A stretch of DNA of 5,533 bases from Mycobacterium sp. (GTDB taxonomy: Bacteria > Actinomycetota > Actinomycetes > Mycobacteriales > Mycobacteriaceae): NCBI GenBank assembly GCA_019246375.1, contig JAFAQO010000080.1:1-5533 (forward strand), given 5' to 3'. The position numbers were made by a program, and so were the translations under genes. Below the pieces are notes generated by a model. It had not been told where the DNA came from, ran no database searches, and saw only the letters and a program-made list of their open reading frames with translations. Below are positions 1-5,427 of this stretch, piece by piece (position 1 is the first letter of the stretch; each line of letters starts with the position of its first letter).

Positions 1-801
1 CTTGCCACCGAGCTCCATCGAGCAGTCGATCAGCCGCTCGGCGGCCTGTGCGGCGACTGTCCGCCCCACGCTCGTCGATCCGGTGAACATCAGGAAGTCG
101 GACTGCTGGACGATCGGCGTACCCAGCTCTGAGCCGGGGCCGGTGACGGTCTGCACCAGACCGGGCGGCATGCCGGCTTCCTCCAGTGTCTGAACAGCCC
201 ACAGCGCCGAAAACGGTGTCCGGTCGTCGGGTTTGGTCAAGATGGCGTTGCCGGCGACGATCGCCGGGATCGCATCGCTGATGCCCAGTGTCAGCGGATA
301 GTTCCACGGCGAGATGATGCCCACCAGCCCTTTGGGGTGGTGGTGCTCCCAGACTTCGGTCAGCGCCAACTGTATGCCTTGACGCCGCTTGGGGCGCAGG
401 TACTCCTCGGCGGTGTGGGCGTAGTAGCGGGCTGTGATACAGACGTCGGCCACTTCCTCGAATGCGTGCCGGCGCGCCTTGCCGTTCTCGAGTTGGATCA
501 GGTCGAGGACTTCGTCCTGGCGTCGCAGCACGAGGTCGTGGAAGCGCAGCAGCACGGCCGCCCGCTCGGCGATCGGACGCGCGGCCCAGTCGGATTGCAC
601 GCCGCGGGCACGCCGTGCCGCGGCGACGACGTCGTCGGGTGAGCAATGCGGCACCCGGCCCAGCGGCTCGCCCGTCATCGCGTTGGTGACCTCGCGGTGG
701 CGATCGCGATTGGCGGCCTCGACTCGCCGAGCCAATGTTTCCACCAGCGCGCTGACGTCGCGTGTGGTAGCTGATCGGGTGGGGGAGCGAAGTGCGTTCA
801 T
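1..801 (-). CDS. Aldehyde dehydrogenase (succinate-semialdehyde dehydrogenase-like), N-terminal 267 residues, cut by window edge
   Basis: I translated the minus strand from the ATG at 801-799; it stays open to base 1, so the 3' part is missing. The product is an NAD(P)-dependent aldehyde dehydrogenase that oxidises an aldehyde to its acid in the cytoplasm. Visible motifs are GIISPWNYP (about 161-169; N167 is the oxyanion-hole Asn), TKPDD (K190 contacts the cofactor ribose), the cofactor loop FTGSTSVGR (239-247) and MELGGK (262-267; E263 is the general base). The catalytic Cys, expected about 34 residues further on, lies outside the window. Family members have about 490-520 residues. The text resembles mycobacterial GabD2 (Rv1731) but is clearly divergent, so the substrate is uncertain. 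Asp193, three residues after the Lys, is acidic, which by family knowledge favours NAD+ over NADP+ (inference). The start is supported by a TAAGGA ribosome binding site 7 nt upstream. It lies 66 nt downstream of tap on the same strand and may share its transcript. Confidence 0.93.
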   Translation of the reverse strand, partial: MNALRSPTRSATTRDVSALVETLARRVEAANRDRHREVTNAMTGEPLGRVPHCSPDDVVAAARRARGVQSDWAARPIAERAAVLLRFHDLVLRRQDEVLDLIQLENGKARRHAFEEVADVCITARYYAHTAEEYLRPKRRQGIQLALTEVWEHHHPKGLVGIISPWNYPLTLGISDAIPAIVAGNAILTKPDDRTPFSALWAVQTLEEAGMPPGLVQTVTGPGSELGTPIVQQSDFLMFTGSTSVGRTVAAQAAERLIDCSMELGGK

Positions 802-808
802 GGGTCAA

Positions 809-814
809 TCCTTA
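809..814 (-). promoter_or_regulatory. Ribosome binding site of the aldehyde dehydrogenase
   Basis: On the minus strand TAAGGA sits 7 nt before the ATG at 801. It is the clearest Shine-Dalgarno sequence in the window and fixes the start. It suggests strong independent translation even if the mRNA begins upstream at tap. Confidence 0.7.
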
Positions 815-867
815 CCGTCGGCACCTCCGATGGATAGCCTTTCGCGTCATCGGGGAAACGACGAGCC

Positions 868-2106
868 TCAATCAACGGACTGCATCGGTGAATGGTCCAG
901 TTCGCGCAGCGACGGCAGCGCCAGCGACACCAATCCGATCGCGGTCATCGGAATCGCCAGCGCCAAGAACGTCGTTCGCAGCCCGGCGGCGTCGGTCAGC
1001 GGGCCGGCCAGCGTAAAGCCCAGCGGCCCCGCCGCGTACGCCACCGAGGTCATCACCCCGACGACGCGGCCCCGCAGCTGCGGCGGCGACTTGGTCTGCA
1101 TCACGAAGTTGTAGATCGGTGCGATCGGCCCGTAGACCAGGCCGACCAGCCCGCACAGCACCAAGATCACCCACAGCGGCGGCAACAGGGAAATCAGCGC
1201 GGTGCACCCGCCCAGTGTCAGCGTGGCGGTCAACAGCGTCGCCCGTCTGGTCATGCGTCGAACCAGCATAGGGTAGGCCAGGGCGCCGGCCAGTCCGCCA
1301 ATACTCAAGGCCATCAGCACCCACCCCAACTGCGCGGGCTCGTGGCGGTCGGTGAAGTACTTGGGGAACAGCACGCTTTCCATCGGCAAATACAGTCCGG
1401 TCATCGCCAGATCGATCAACGCCAGAGTGCGCAGCACCTTGAGGTTCCACACGAACCGCAGCCCGTCGGCCATCCCCGACCATGCGCGGGCGGGCCGCTC
1501 GTCGACCGGCGGCGGTCCGGCGCCGGCGAGACGCAATAAGCTCATCGCGGCAATGGAAAAGCCGAACGCGCCGGCAGTGACCCACATCGTGTTGATCCCG
1601 CCGATCGTCCCGATCAGGACACCACCGACCCCGGGGCCGACGATATAGGCCGCGTTGAAGATCGCCTCGTAGAAGCCGTTGGTGCGGTCCAGCGTCCACC
1701 CTGCGTGGGCGGCGGCCTCGGGCAGCATCGCTTCCCGCGCGGTGATTCCTGCCGGATCGAACACCGCGGCCAACGCCGCCAGCACCGCGAGCATACCGAC
1801 GCTGATGCTCTGGTAGCCGAGGCTGATCGCCAGTACCGGGACCGCAGCCACGGTGGTGCCCGACAACACATCGGATGCAATCGAAACACGTTTGCGGCCA
1901 AGGTAATCCACTGCGGTGCCGGCGATCATGGTGGAGAACAGCAGCGGCAGCGATGCGGCGCCAGCGACGATGGAAGCTTCCGATGCGCTGCCGTTGCGTT
2001 GCAGCACCAGCCATGGGAATGCGACCAGCGAGATACCGTTGCCCGCCGCGGCGGCCAGGGCCGCGAACAAAATGAGGTAAATGGGCCGACGGGAATGGCT
2101 AGACAT
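868..2106 (-). CDS. tap: Tap-family multidrug efflux transporter (major facilitator superfamily)
   Basis: This is a 412-residue inner-membrane transporter of the major facilitator superfamily, a proton-driven drug exporter. From memory it matches M. tuberculosis Tap (Rv1258c, about 419 residues) along its length. Shared stretches include FPWLVLQR (30-37), LPMESVLFPKYFTD (240-253) and LRGRVVGVMTS (344-354). The MFS motif A is seen as DYLGRKR (67-73) between the second and third membrane segments. About 11-12 hydrophobic segments alternate with short charged loops; the longest loop is near 195-220, between the two halves. Known Tap proteins export tetracycline, aminoglycosides and spectinomycin-type drugs, and contribute to drug tolerance under the regulator WhiB7. 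Which drugs this copy moves is inference. The ATG at 2106 gives the same N-terminal length as Rv1258c; no clear ribosome binding site precedes it, so the mRNA leader may be very short. It is transcribed divergently from udgB, with the aldehyde dehydrogenase 66 nt downstream. Confidence 0.95.
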   Translation of the reverse strand: MSSHSRRPIYLILFAALAAAAGNGISLVAFPWLVLQRNGSASEASIVAGAASLPLLFSTMIAGTAVDYLGRKRVSIASDVLSGTTVAAVPVLAISLGYQSISVGMLAVLAALAAVFDPAGITAREAMLPEAAAHAGWTLDRTNGFYEAIFNAAYIVGPGVGGVLIGTIGGINTMWVTAGAFGFSIAAMSLLRLAGAGPPPVDERPARAWSGMADGLRFVWNLKVLRTLALIDLAMTGLYLPMESVLFPKYFTDRHEPAQLGWVLMALSIGGLAGALAYPMLVRRMTRRATLLTATLTLGGCTALISLLPPLWVILVLCGLVGLVYGPIAPIYNFVMQTKSPPQLRGRVVGVMTSVAYAAGPLGFTLAGPLTDAAGLRTTFLALAIPMTAIGLVSLALPSLRELDHSPMQSVD

Positions 2107-2167
2107 GGGATACCGGCACGGAATCTAACAGCGCTCGTGCCCCGTCGGCGACCGGTTTTCGCCGAGC
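2107..2167. promoter_or_regulatory. Divergent tap/udgB control region with a possible WhiB7-type tap promoter
   Basis: Only 61 bp separate the two divergent start codons, so the promoters must overlap here or extend into the genes. Reading toward tap, a -10-like TAGATT lies at 2122-2127. Eighteen bases upstream of it is a poor -35 position (TCGCCG, 2146-2151), and four bases further upstream is an A run (AAAA, 2156-2159). An AT-rich block just upstream of the -35 is the known layout of WhiB7-dependent promoters, and mycobacterial tap is a known WhiB7 target, but the -35 match here is weak. This promoter would start the tap mRNA about 8 nt before its ATG. For udgB I see no convincing -10/-35 pair and no good ribosome binding site. 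Confidence 0.4.
2115..2141. repeat. Inverted repeat GGCACG-N15-CGTGCC between tap and udgB
   Basis: GGCACG at 2115-2120 is the exact reverse complement of CGTGCC at 2136-2141. The half-site centres are 21 bp apart, about two helical turns, and they flank the -10-like TAGATT at 2122-2127. This is the geometry of a dimeric repressor site. A 6-bp arm can also arise by chance in GC-rich DNA, so the role is only suggested. Confidence 0.3.
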
Positions 2168-3022
2168 ATGCACAGTAGACCCGTGCGCCTCGCCCACCCC
2201 CGTACCGCCGCGCTGTTCGACTCACCGGTGCCACCCGGCACCGGCTGGCCGGGCGATCCCGCCACAGCCAACACCGCGGTTGCATCGTCACCGGCGCAAG
2301 TGATAGCGATCGCCGAGGCCGTCGAAACCGCCTTGGAGCTCGACGCCGTGGTGTCGGTGTGCCGGGCATGCGCCCGCCTGGTGGAGTGGCGCGAGCAGGT
2401 CGCGTCCATCAAACGGCGATCGTTCGCCGGCGAACCGTATTGGGGCAGGCCGATACCGGGTTGGGGCGCAAAACGTCCACGGGTGCTGATCGTGGGGCTG
2501 GCTCCCGCCGCGCACGGCGGCAACCGCACCGGTCGGGTCTTCACCGGCGACCGCTCCGGTGATGTGTTGTACCCGGCCTTGCACCGGGCCGGCCTGGCCA
2601 ATTCGCCGATCAGCGTGGACGCCGCGGACGGCCTGAGCCTGATAGCCACCCGGGTGGTGGCGGCTGTGCGTTGCGCGCCGCCGGACAACGCTCCGACTCC
2701 GGCCGAGCGGACGACCTGCGCGCCATGGCTCGACGCCGAATGGCGTCTGGCGGGCGTCGACGTGCAAGTCATCGTGGCGCTGGGCGGCTTCGGATGGCGA
2801 GCGGCGCTGCAGATGGTGCGATCCAATGGCGGCGAGGTCGGCAGGCCGTCGCCGCGGTTCGGGCACGGCACGGCGGCGACGGTGCGCGCCGGGCAGCGCG
2901 ACGTGGTGCTGCTGGGCTGTTACCACCCGAGTCAACAGAACACATTTACCGGCAAGCTGACTCCGGTGATGCTCGACGAGGTTTTCAGCCGGGCCGCGGC
3001 GATCGCAGGACTATCCGGGTGA
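2168..3022 (+). CDS. udgB: Family 5 uracil-DNA glycosylase UdgB (iron-sulfur type)
   Basis: This 284-residue cytoplasmic base-excision-repair enzyme cuts uracil, and in studied relatives also hypoxanthine and ethenocytosine, from double-stranded DNA. Motif A reads [14 protein letters not shown] (110-123), the family 5 form without the acidic catalytic residue used by families 1-4. Motif B reads CYHPSQQN (251-258) with H253-P254-S255, which inserts into the DNA helix. Four cysteines for a 4Fe-4S cluster are present: C65 and C68 (CRAC), C169 (RCAPPDNAP) and C184 (TCAPW). The conserved block [15 protein letters not shown] lies at 86-100. All key residues are intact, so the enzyme is probably active. 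The first 40 residues look like a variable tail. The ATG at 2168 lacks a clear ribosome binding site; the in-frame GTG at 2183 is an alternative that removes five residues. It corresponds to Rv1259. Its stop overlaps the start of the following oxidoreductase. Confidence 0.95.
   Translation: MHSRPVRLAHPRTAALFDSPVPPGTGWPGDPATANTAVASSPAQVIAIAEAVETALELDAVVSVCRACARLVEWREQVASIKRRSFAGEPYWGRPIPGWGAKRPRVLIVGLAPAAHGGNRTGRVFTGDRSGDVLYPALHRAGLANSPISVDAADGLSLIATRVVAAVRCAPPDNAPTPAERTTCAPWLDAEWRLAGVDVQVIVALGGFGWRAALQMVRSNGGEVGRPSPRFGHGTAATVRAGQRDVVLLGCYHPSQQNTFTGKLTPVMLDEVFSRAAAIAGLSG
3007..3010 (+). promoter_or_regulatory. Ribosome binding site deciding the GTG start of the flavin oxidoreductase
   Basis: AGGA inside the end of udgB lies 8 nt before the GTG at 3019. 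It supports 3019 over the later in-frame GTG at 3043, which has only a weak upstream sequence. Confidence 0.5.
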
Positions 3023-4080
3023 GTCGAAGCGTTGACGCTGCCGTGCGGCTTTCCGTCCTTGATCTTGTCCCGGTGCGCACTGACCAGTCGACGTCGGATG
3101 CACTGGCGGCGACCGTGTGTCTGGCGCAGACCGCCGACCGGCTGGGCTACACCCGCTACTGGCTGGCCGAGCACCACAACATGCCGTCGGTGGGCGCCAC
3201 CAGCCCGCCGGTGTTAATTGCCTACCTCGCTGCGCAGACCACGCAGCTGCGGCTCGGATCCGGCGGCGTGATGCTGCCCAATCATGCGCCGCTGGCGGTG
3301 GCCGAACAGTTCGCGCTGCTGGAGGCGGCCGCGCCGGGCCGCATCGACCTCGGTATCGGCCGGGCGCCGGGCTCCGACCCCGTGACGTCCTTGGCGCTGC
3401 GCGGGCCGGCCGGCCGCGACGATCGCGACATCGAAAACTTCCCGGAGTATCTCGACGATGTGGTCGCGCTGATGGGCGCGCGCGGCGTGCGGGTGCCTAT
3501 CCGCAACCACGACTACGTTCTCAAGGCCACCCCGGCCGCCGTCAGCGAACCGCGGCTGTGGCTGCTGGGATCGTCGATGTATTCGGCACACCTGGCCGCC
3601 GCCAAGGGGCTGCCGTATGTCTTCGCCCACCACTTCTCCGGCAAAGGGACCGAAGAAGCGCTCGCCATATACAGGTCTAGATTTGTGCCGAGCGCGCTAG
3701 CCACCGAACCGGTCACGTTTTTGACCGTGAACGCCGTCGTGGCCGAAAGCCGCGAAGATGCTGAGGATTTCATACTGCCGAACCTGCACATGATGGCCCG
3801 GCTGCGCACTGGCCAGCCGCTTGGACCGCTGGAGCTGGTCGAAGAGGCCCAAGGCGCCGAGCTCTCAGCCCAGCAGCAGCACATCGTCGAGAGCGGGCTC
3901 AAGCGCGCGGTCGTAGGCACGCCGGTCGAGGCGGCAGAGCAGCTGCGGGCACTCGCCGAACGGTTCGATGTCGACGAGGTGATGGTGAACCCGGTGGCGT
4001 CAGCCCGCCGCGGCACTGACCCGGCTACTGCACCGGCCCGGGAGGCCACCCTGCAACTGCTCGCGAAGGAGCTGTTCTAG
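3019..4080 (+). CDS. Luciferase-like (LLM class) flavin-dependent oxidoreductase, MsnO8/YhbW-like group
   Basis: This is a 353-residue TIM-barrel flavin oxidoreductase or monooxygenase, probably cytoplasmic. Group signatures in order, counted from the GTG at 3019, are [10 protein letters not shown] (10-19), [14 protein letters not shown] (43-56), [14 protein letters not shown] (79-92), AEQF (95-98) and [15 protein letters not shown] (106-120). Further on, LWLLGSS and the block [10 protein letters not shown] form the typical flavin and substrate-pocket segments. These match the 'luciferase family oxidoreductase, group 1' type (YhbW, YvbT, MsnO8), which generally uses FMN; the substrate is unknown. 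The frame is open far upstream inside udgB, but that part is antisense-like shadow. The GTG at 3019 is chosen because it overlaps the udgB TGA as GTGA, has AGGA 8 nt upstream, and gives a family-like N-terminus; the GTG at 3043 is possible. The overlap implies translational coupling with udgB. It converges on the DUF3349 gene with 15 nt between stops. Confidence 0.92.
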   Translation: MSRSVDAAVRLSVLDLVPVRTDQSTSDALAATVCLAQTADRLGYTRYWLAEHHNMPSVGATSPPVLIAYLAAQTTQLRLGSGGVMLPNHAPLAVAEQFALLEAAAPGRIDLGIGRAPGSDPVTSLALRGPAGRDDRDIENFPEYLDDVVALMGARGVRVPIRNHDYVLKATPAAVSEPRLWLLGSSMYSAHLAAAKGLPYVFAHHFSGKGTEEALAIYRSRFVPSALATEPVTFLTVNAVVAESREDAEDFILPNLHMMARLRTGQPLGPLELVEEAQGAELSAQQQHIVESGLKRAVVGTPVEAAEQLRALAERFDVDEVMVNPVASARRGTDPATAPAREATLQLLAKELF

Positions 4081-4095
4081 CAGACGATGTGATGG

Positions 4096-4377
4096 TCATC
4101 CGCATGCTTGGAGCTGATGCCTGATGCGGTCGATGTCCTCGGCGGCGGGCAACTCATGGGTGATCCGCGTGATCGCCGCTCCGATATCGATGCCGTTTAT
4201 CCGCACATCCCCCCGCGCCGCAACTTCGGCGGCAAGCGCCGAAACCTCGTCGTCAGAGAGTCGACGCCGCAATAACGCCAGCAGCGGGACGTATCCGGTA
4301 GGGGGCGCTCCCTCGGCATAGCCGGCCCGCAAAAATTTCACCACCTTGGCCGCTAAGTCAATTAACGACATCGCCAC
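4096..4377 (-). CDS. DUF3349 family small protein
   Basis: This 93-residue protein belongs, by recognition, to the actinobacterial DUF3349 family (like Rv0543c), whose function is unknown. Family features are KVVKFLRAGY (11-20), GYVPLLALLRRRLSDDEV (28-45), DIGAAITRITHELP (64-77) and DIDRIRHQL (81-89). It appears all-helical and soluble with no signal or membrane segment. Two starts are possible: the GTG at 4377 and, two codons on, the ATG at 4371, giving a protein beginning MSLIDLAAKVV. The family's usual beginning slightly favours the ATG. The last residues are ACG followed directly by TGA and then CCA. Relatives, as I recall, end in a G-W-P type tail, so the TGA may replace TGG and trim the natural end. 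It lies 43 nt downstream of the gene at 4421-4798 on the same strand, so co-transcription is likely. Confidence 0.85.
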   Translation of the reverse strand: MAMSLIDLAAKVVKFLRAGYAEGAPPTGYVPLLALLRRRLSDDEVSALAAEVAARGDVRINGIDIGAAITRITHELPAAEDIDRIRHQLQACG

Positions 4378-4382
4378 ACCTG

Positions 4383-4391
4383 CCCCCCCTC
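4383..4391 (-). promoter_or_regulatory. G-run ribosome binding site of the DUF3349 gene
   Basis: The minus strand reads GAGGGGGGG, with seven G in a row at 4383-4389, ending 5 nt before the GTG at 4377 and 11 nt before the ATG at 4371. Pairing to 16S rRNA can slide along the run, so it could serve either start. Runs like this are prone to length change. Confidence 0.45.
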
Positions 4392-4420
4392 GGCCAAACG
4401 GCCCACCTGTGTCCTGAGCA

Positions 4421-4798
4421 TCAGCTCACTGCCGTTGTCAGGGGTGGGAAACGGTCGCGCAGTGCGGCCAACAGACCACGCACCTCACTGAGTTCCTGGT
4501 GGTGGCGCAGGAGTGAGTCGGAGATGTCATGATTGCCGCCGTTCCTGTTGGCGTAGCGACGACGGCACTGATCCTGCAGTGCGTCGGTGGCCCGCTCAAG
4601 CTCAATGAGCTTGGCTTCCAGCAGGTCGTAGAAGAGCCGAGCCTGAGCCCAATCAGCCATCTGCGGCGGGCGTGCACTGGCCTGGCTCGCCCGCGGGCCG
4701 GTCTGGTCGCTGATCGCCACCACTCGGTGGGCCGAATCATCTGGCTGCCCCGCGGGGGCTGTGAATTGAAAGTCAACGTCGTGTGCAGCTGCCGACAT
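4421..4798 (-). CDS. Conserved-type hypothetical protein, helical, function unknown
   Basis: I do not recognise this 125-residue protein. Residues 1-46 are low in structure (rich in Ala, Gln, Asp, Pro) and look like a flexible tail. Residues 50-83 (starting WAQARLFYDLLEAKLIELERA) and 91-116 (with LRHHQELSEVRGLLAALRD) form two amphipathic helices with leucine spacing that fits a helical hairpin or short coiled coil. There is no signal peptide or membrane segment, and one Cys (C78). Codons have GC-rich third positions, clearest in the helical half, which supports a real gene over the plus-strand frame on the same DNA. The ATG at 4798 is the first start after an in-frame stop, but its ribosome binding site is weak; Met47 is the next ATG, also without one. 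It sits 43 nt upstream of the DUF3349 gene on the same strand, so a two-gene unit is likely. Confidence 0.65.
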   Translation of the reverse strand: MSAAAHDVDFQFTAPAGQPDDSAHRVVAISDQTGPRASQASARPPQMADWAQARLFYDLLEAKLIELERATDALQDQCRRRYANRNGGNHDISDSLLRHHQELSEVRGLLAALRDRFPPLTTAVS

Positions 4799-4803
4799 GT
4801 CGG
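4792..4803. repeat. Perfect 12-bp palindrome over the start codon of the 4421-4798 gene
   Basis: CCGACATGTCGG is fully self-complementary and its centre contains the start codon (4796-4798). A bound protein or an mRNA hairpin here could block translation. About one 12-bp palindrome is expected by chance in a window of this size, so only the position is notable. Confidence 0.3.
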
Positions 4804-4842
4804 AAATCTTGGCAGCGATCCAATGAGCCGGCGACCGATGCG

Positions 4843-4853
4843 TTCACTGTGAA
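4843..4853. repeat. Inverted repeat TTCAC-T-GTGAA, candidate operator
   Basis: Two perfect 5-bp arms around a single base lie about 45 bp upstream of the start at 4798 and overlap a -10-like TAACTT on the minus strand. The form and position fit a repressor site; no known regulator motif was matched. Confidence 0.25.
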
Positions 4854-4933
4854 GTTAATCGGAGGACCGATCGCCTACACCGCGCGTTCACGCCTCACCG
4901 GTGCATATGTGGACCCGGATATCTGCTGGCCAG

Positions 4934-4949
4934 CCGGTATCTAAACCGG
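4934..4949 (-). terminator. Weak hairpin after the nitroreductase gene
   Basis: The minus strand reads CCGGT-TTAGAT-ACCGG starting 3 nt after the nitroreductase stop (4953-4955), giving a 5-bp stem and 6-base loop. A second palindrome, GCTGGCCAGC, follows at 4925-4934. Neither is followed by a T run, so this would be at best a partial terminator, as is common in mycobacteria. Confidence 0.25.
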
Positions 4950-4952
4950 GGC

Positions 4953-5417
4953 CTAAGCCGCGGAGGAGCCGTCAGCCGGCGTCAAGACGAAGACTGGTAT
5001 CGGTCGGGACGTCTTGCGCTGGTAGCCGGTGTACCGGTTGGCGTTGTTCTTGTTGACGATCCGCCACAGCCGCAGGTAGTCGTCGTCGTCGGGATTGACC
5101 CGTTCTGCGGTCACAGCCAAACGCTTGGGGCCCACGTTGATCTCGGCATCGGCACGCTTGTTCAGGTTGTGGTACCAGCTCGGGTAGCGATTGGCGCCAC
5201 CGTTGGAGGCGACAATCAGGTACGACTCGCCGTCGCGCGCGTACGTCAACGAAGTGGTACGGGGCTGACCGCTCTTGGCGCCGGTGGTGTGCAGCAGCAG
5301 ACTGGGTGGCGCACCGGGTATCCGGTGCCCGATCCAGCCGTTGGTCTTCTGGTAGATCAGTTTGTGGATACGCATTAGCTGGGCGGCTGCCTGCTCGATC
5401 GGCGAGAGATGAGTCAT
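4953..5417 (-). CDS. F420H2-dependent nitroreductase/quinone reductase family protein (Ddn-like)
   Basis: This 154-residue protein belongs to the split-barrel deazaflavin (F420) nitroreductase family (F420H2_quin_red, TIGR00026 type), with relatives Ddn (Rv3547), Rv1558 and Rv1261c. Family features are LLLHTTGAKSGQPRTTSL (40-57; the G-x-K-S/T-G-x-x-R segment that holds F420 phosphate), VASNGGANRYPSWYHNL (69-85) and the C-terminal KTSRPIPVFVLTP (135-147). Ser71, Tyr129 and Tyr132 line up with Ser78, Tyr130 and Tyr133 of Ddn by my hand alignment; these sit in its active site. Length is normal (about 140-155). Such enzymes use reduced F420 to reduce quinones or nitro compounds, often at the membrane. 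The true substrate is unknown. The ATG at 5417 is the only start codon of this frame upstream in the window; the frame stays open to the edge without ATG, GTG or TTG. The ribosome binding site is weak. Confidence 0.93.
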   Translation of the reverse strand: MTHLSPIEQAAAQLMRIHKLIYQKTNGWIGHRIPGAPPSLLLHTTGAKSGQPRTTSLTYARDGESYLIVASNGGANRYPSWYHNLNKRADAEINVGPKRLAVTAERVNPDDDDYLRLWRIVNKNNANRYTGYQRKTSRPIPVFVLTPADGSSAA

Positions 5418-5427
5418 GGGCCCAGTC

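Larger units (their letters stand above)
4799..4952 (-). promoter_or_regulatory. Intergenic region upstream of the hypothetical/DUF3349 pair, possible promoter
   Basis: This 154-bp gap is the largest non-coding stretch between minus-strand genes, so the promoter of the 4421-4798 gene is expected here. On the minus strand a -10-like TAACTT (4850-4855) is visible, with no convincing -35. It overlaps the inverted repeat TTCAC-T-GTGAA at 4843-4853, and a hairpin ATCGG-AGGA-CCGAT lies next to it at 4858-4871. The promoter call rests mainly on position. A plus-strand reading frame also crosses this gap (see findings). Confidence 0.3.

Noticed and set aside
802..867. Possible separate promoter for the aldehyde dehydrogenase
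   Set aside because: A TATCCA-like -10 can be drawn but without a convincing -35; read-through from tap explains the arrangement equally well.
434..1114. Plus-strand open frame of 226 codons
   Set aside because: It lies opposite the aldehyde dehydrogenase and tap, both recognised with clear motifs; its Ser/Arg-rich product has no recognisable domain.
2125..2871. Minus-strand open frame of 248 codons opposite udgB
   Set aside because: Low-complexity product, antisense to an intact udgB; such shadows are common in GC-rich genomes.
2671..3018. Upstream extension of the flavin oxidoreductase reading frame inside udgB (would give 469 residues)
   Set aside because: The extension is rich in Arg and Gly, has no family similarity, and overlaps udgB, whose motifs are intact in another frame. 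The GTG at 3019 gives the family-like start.
4081..4095. Search for a terminator between the convergent oxidoreductase and DUF3349 genes
   Set aside because: Only 15 nt separate the stops, and no hairpin of useful length or T run is present.
4394..4405. GGCC-AAAC-GGCC inverted repeat between the hypothetical and DUF3349 genes
   Set aside because: The 4-bp arms are too short to call in GC-rich DNA, and the lack of a T run argues against a terminator.
4529..4852. Plus-strand open frame of 107 codons opposite the hypothetical gene
   Set aside because: The minus-strand frame has better GC-rich third positions and a plausible helical product; this one has neither.
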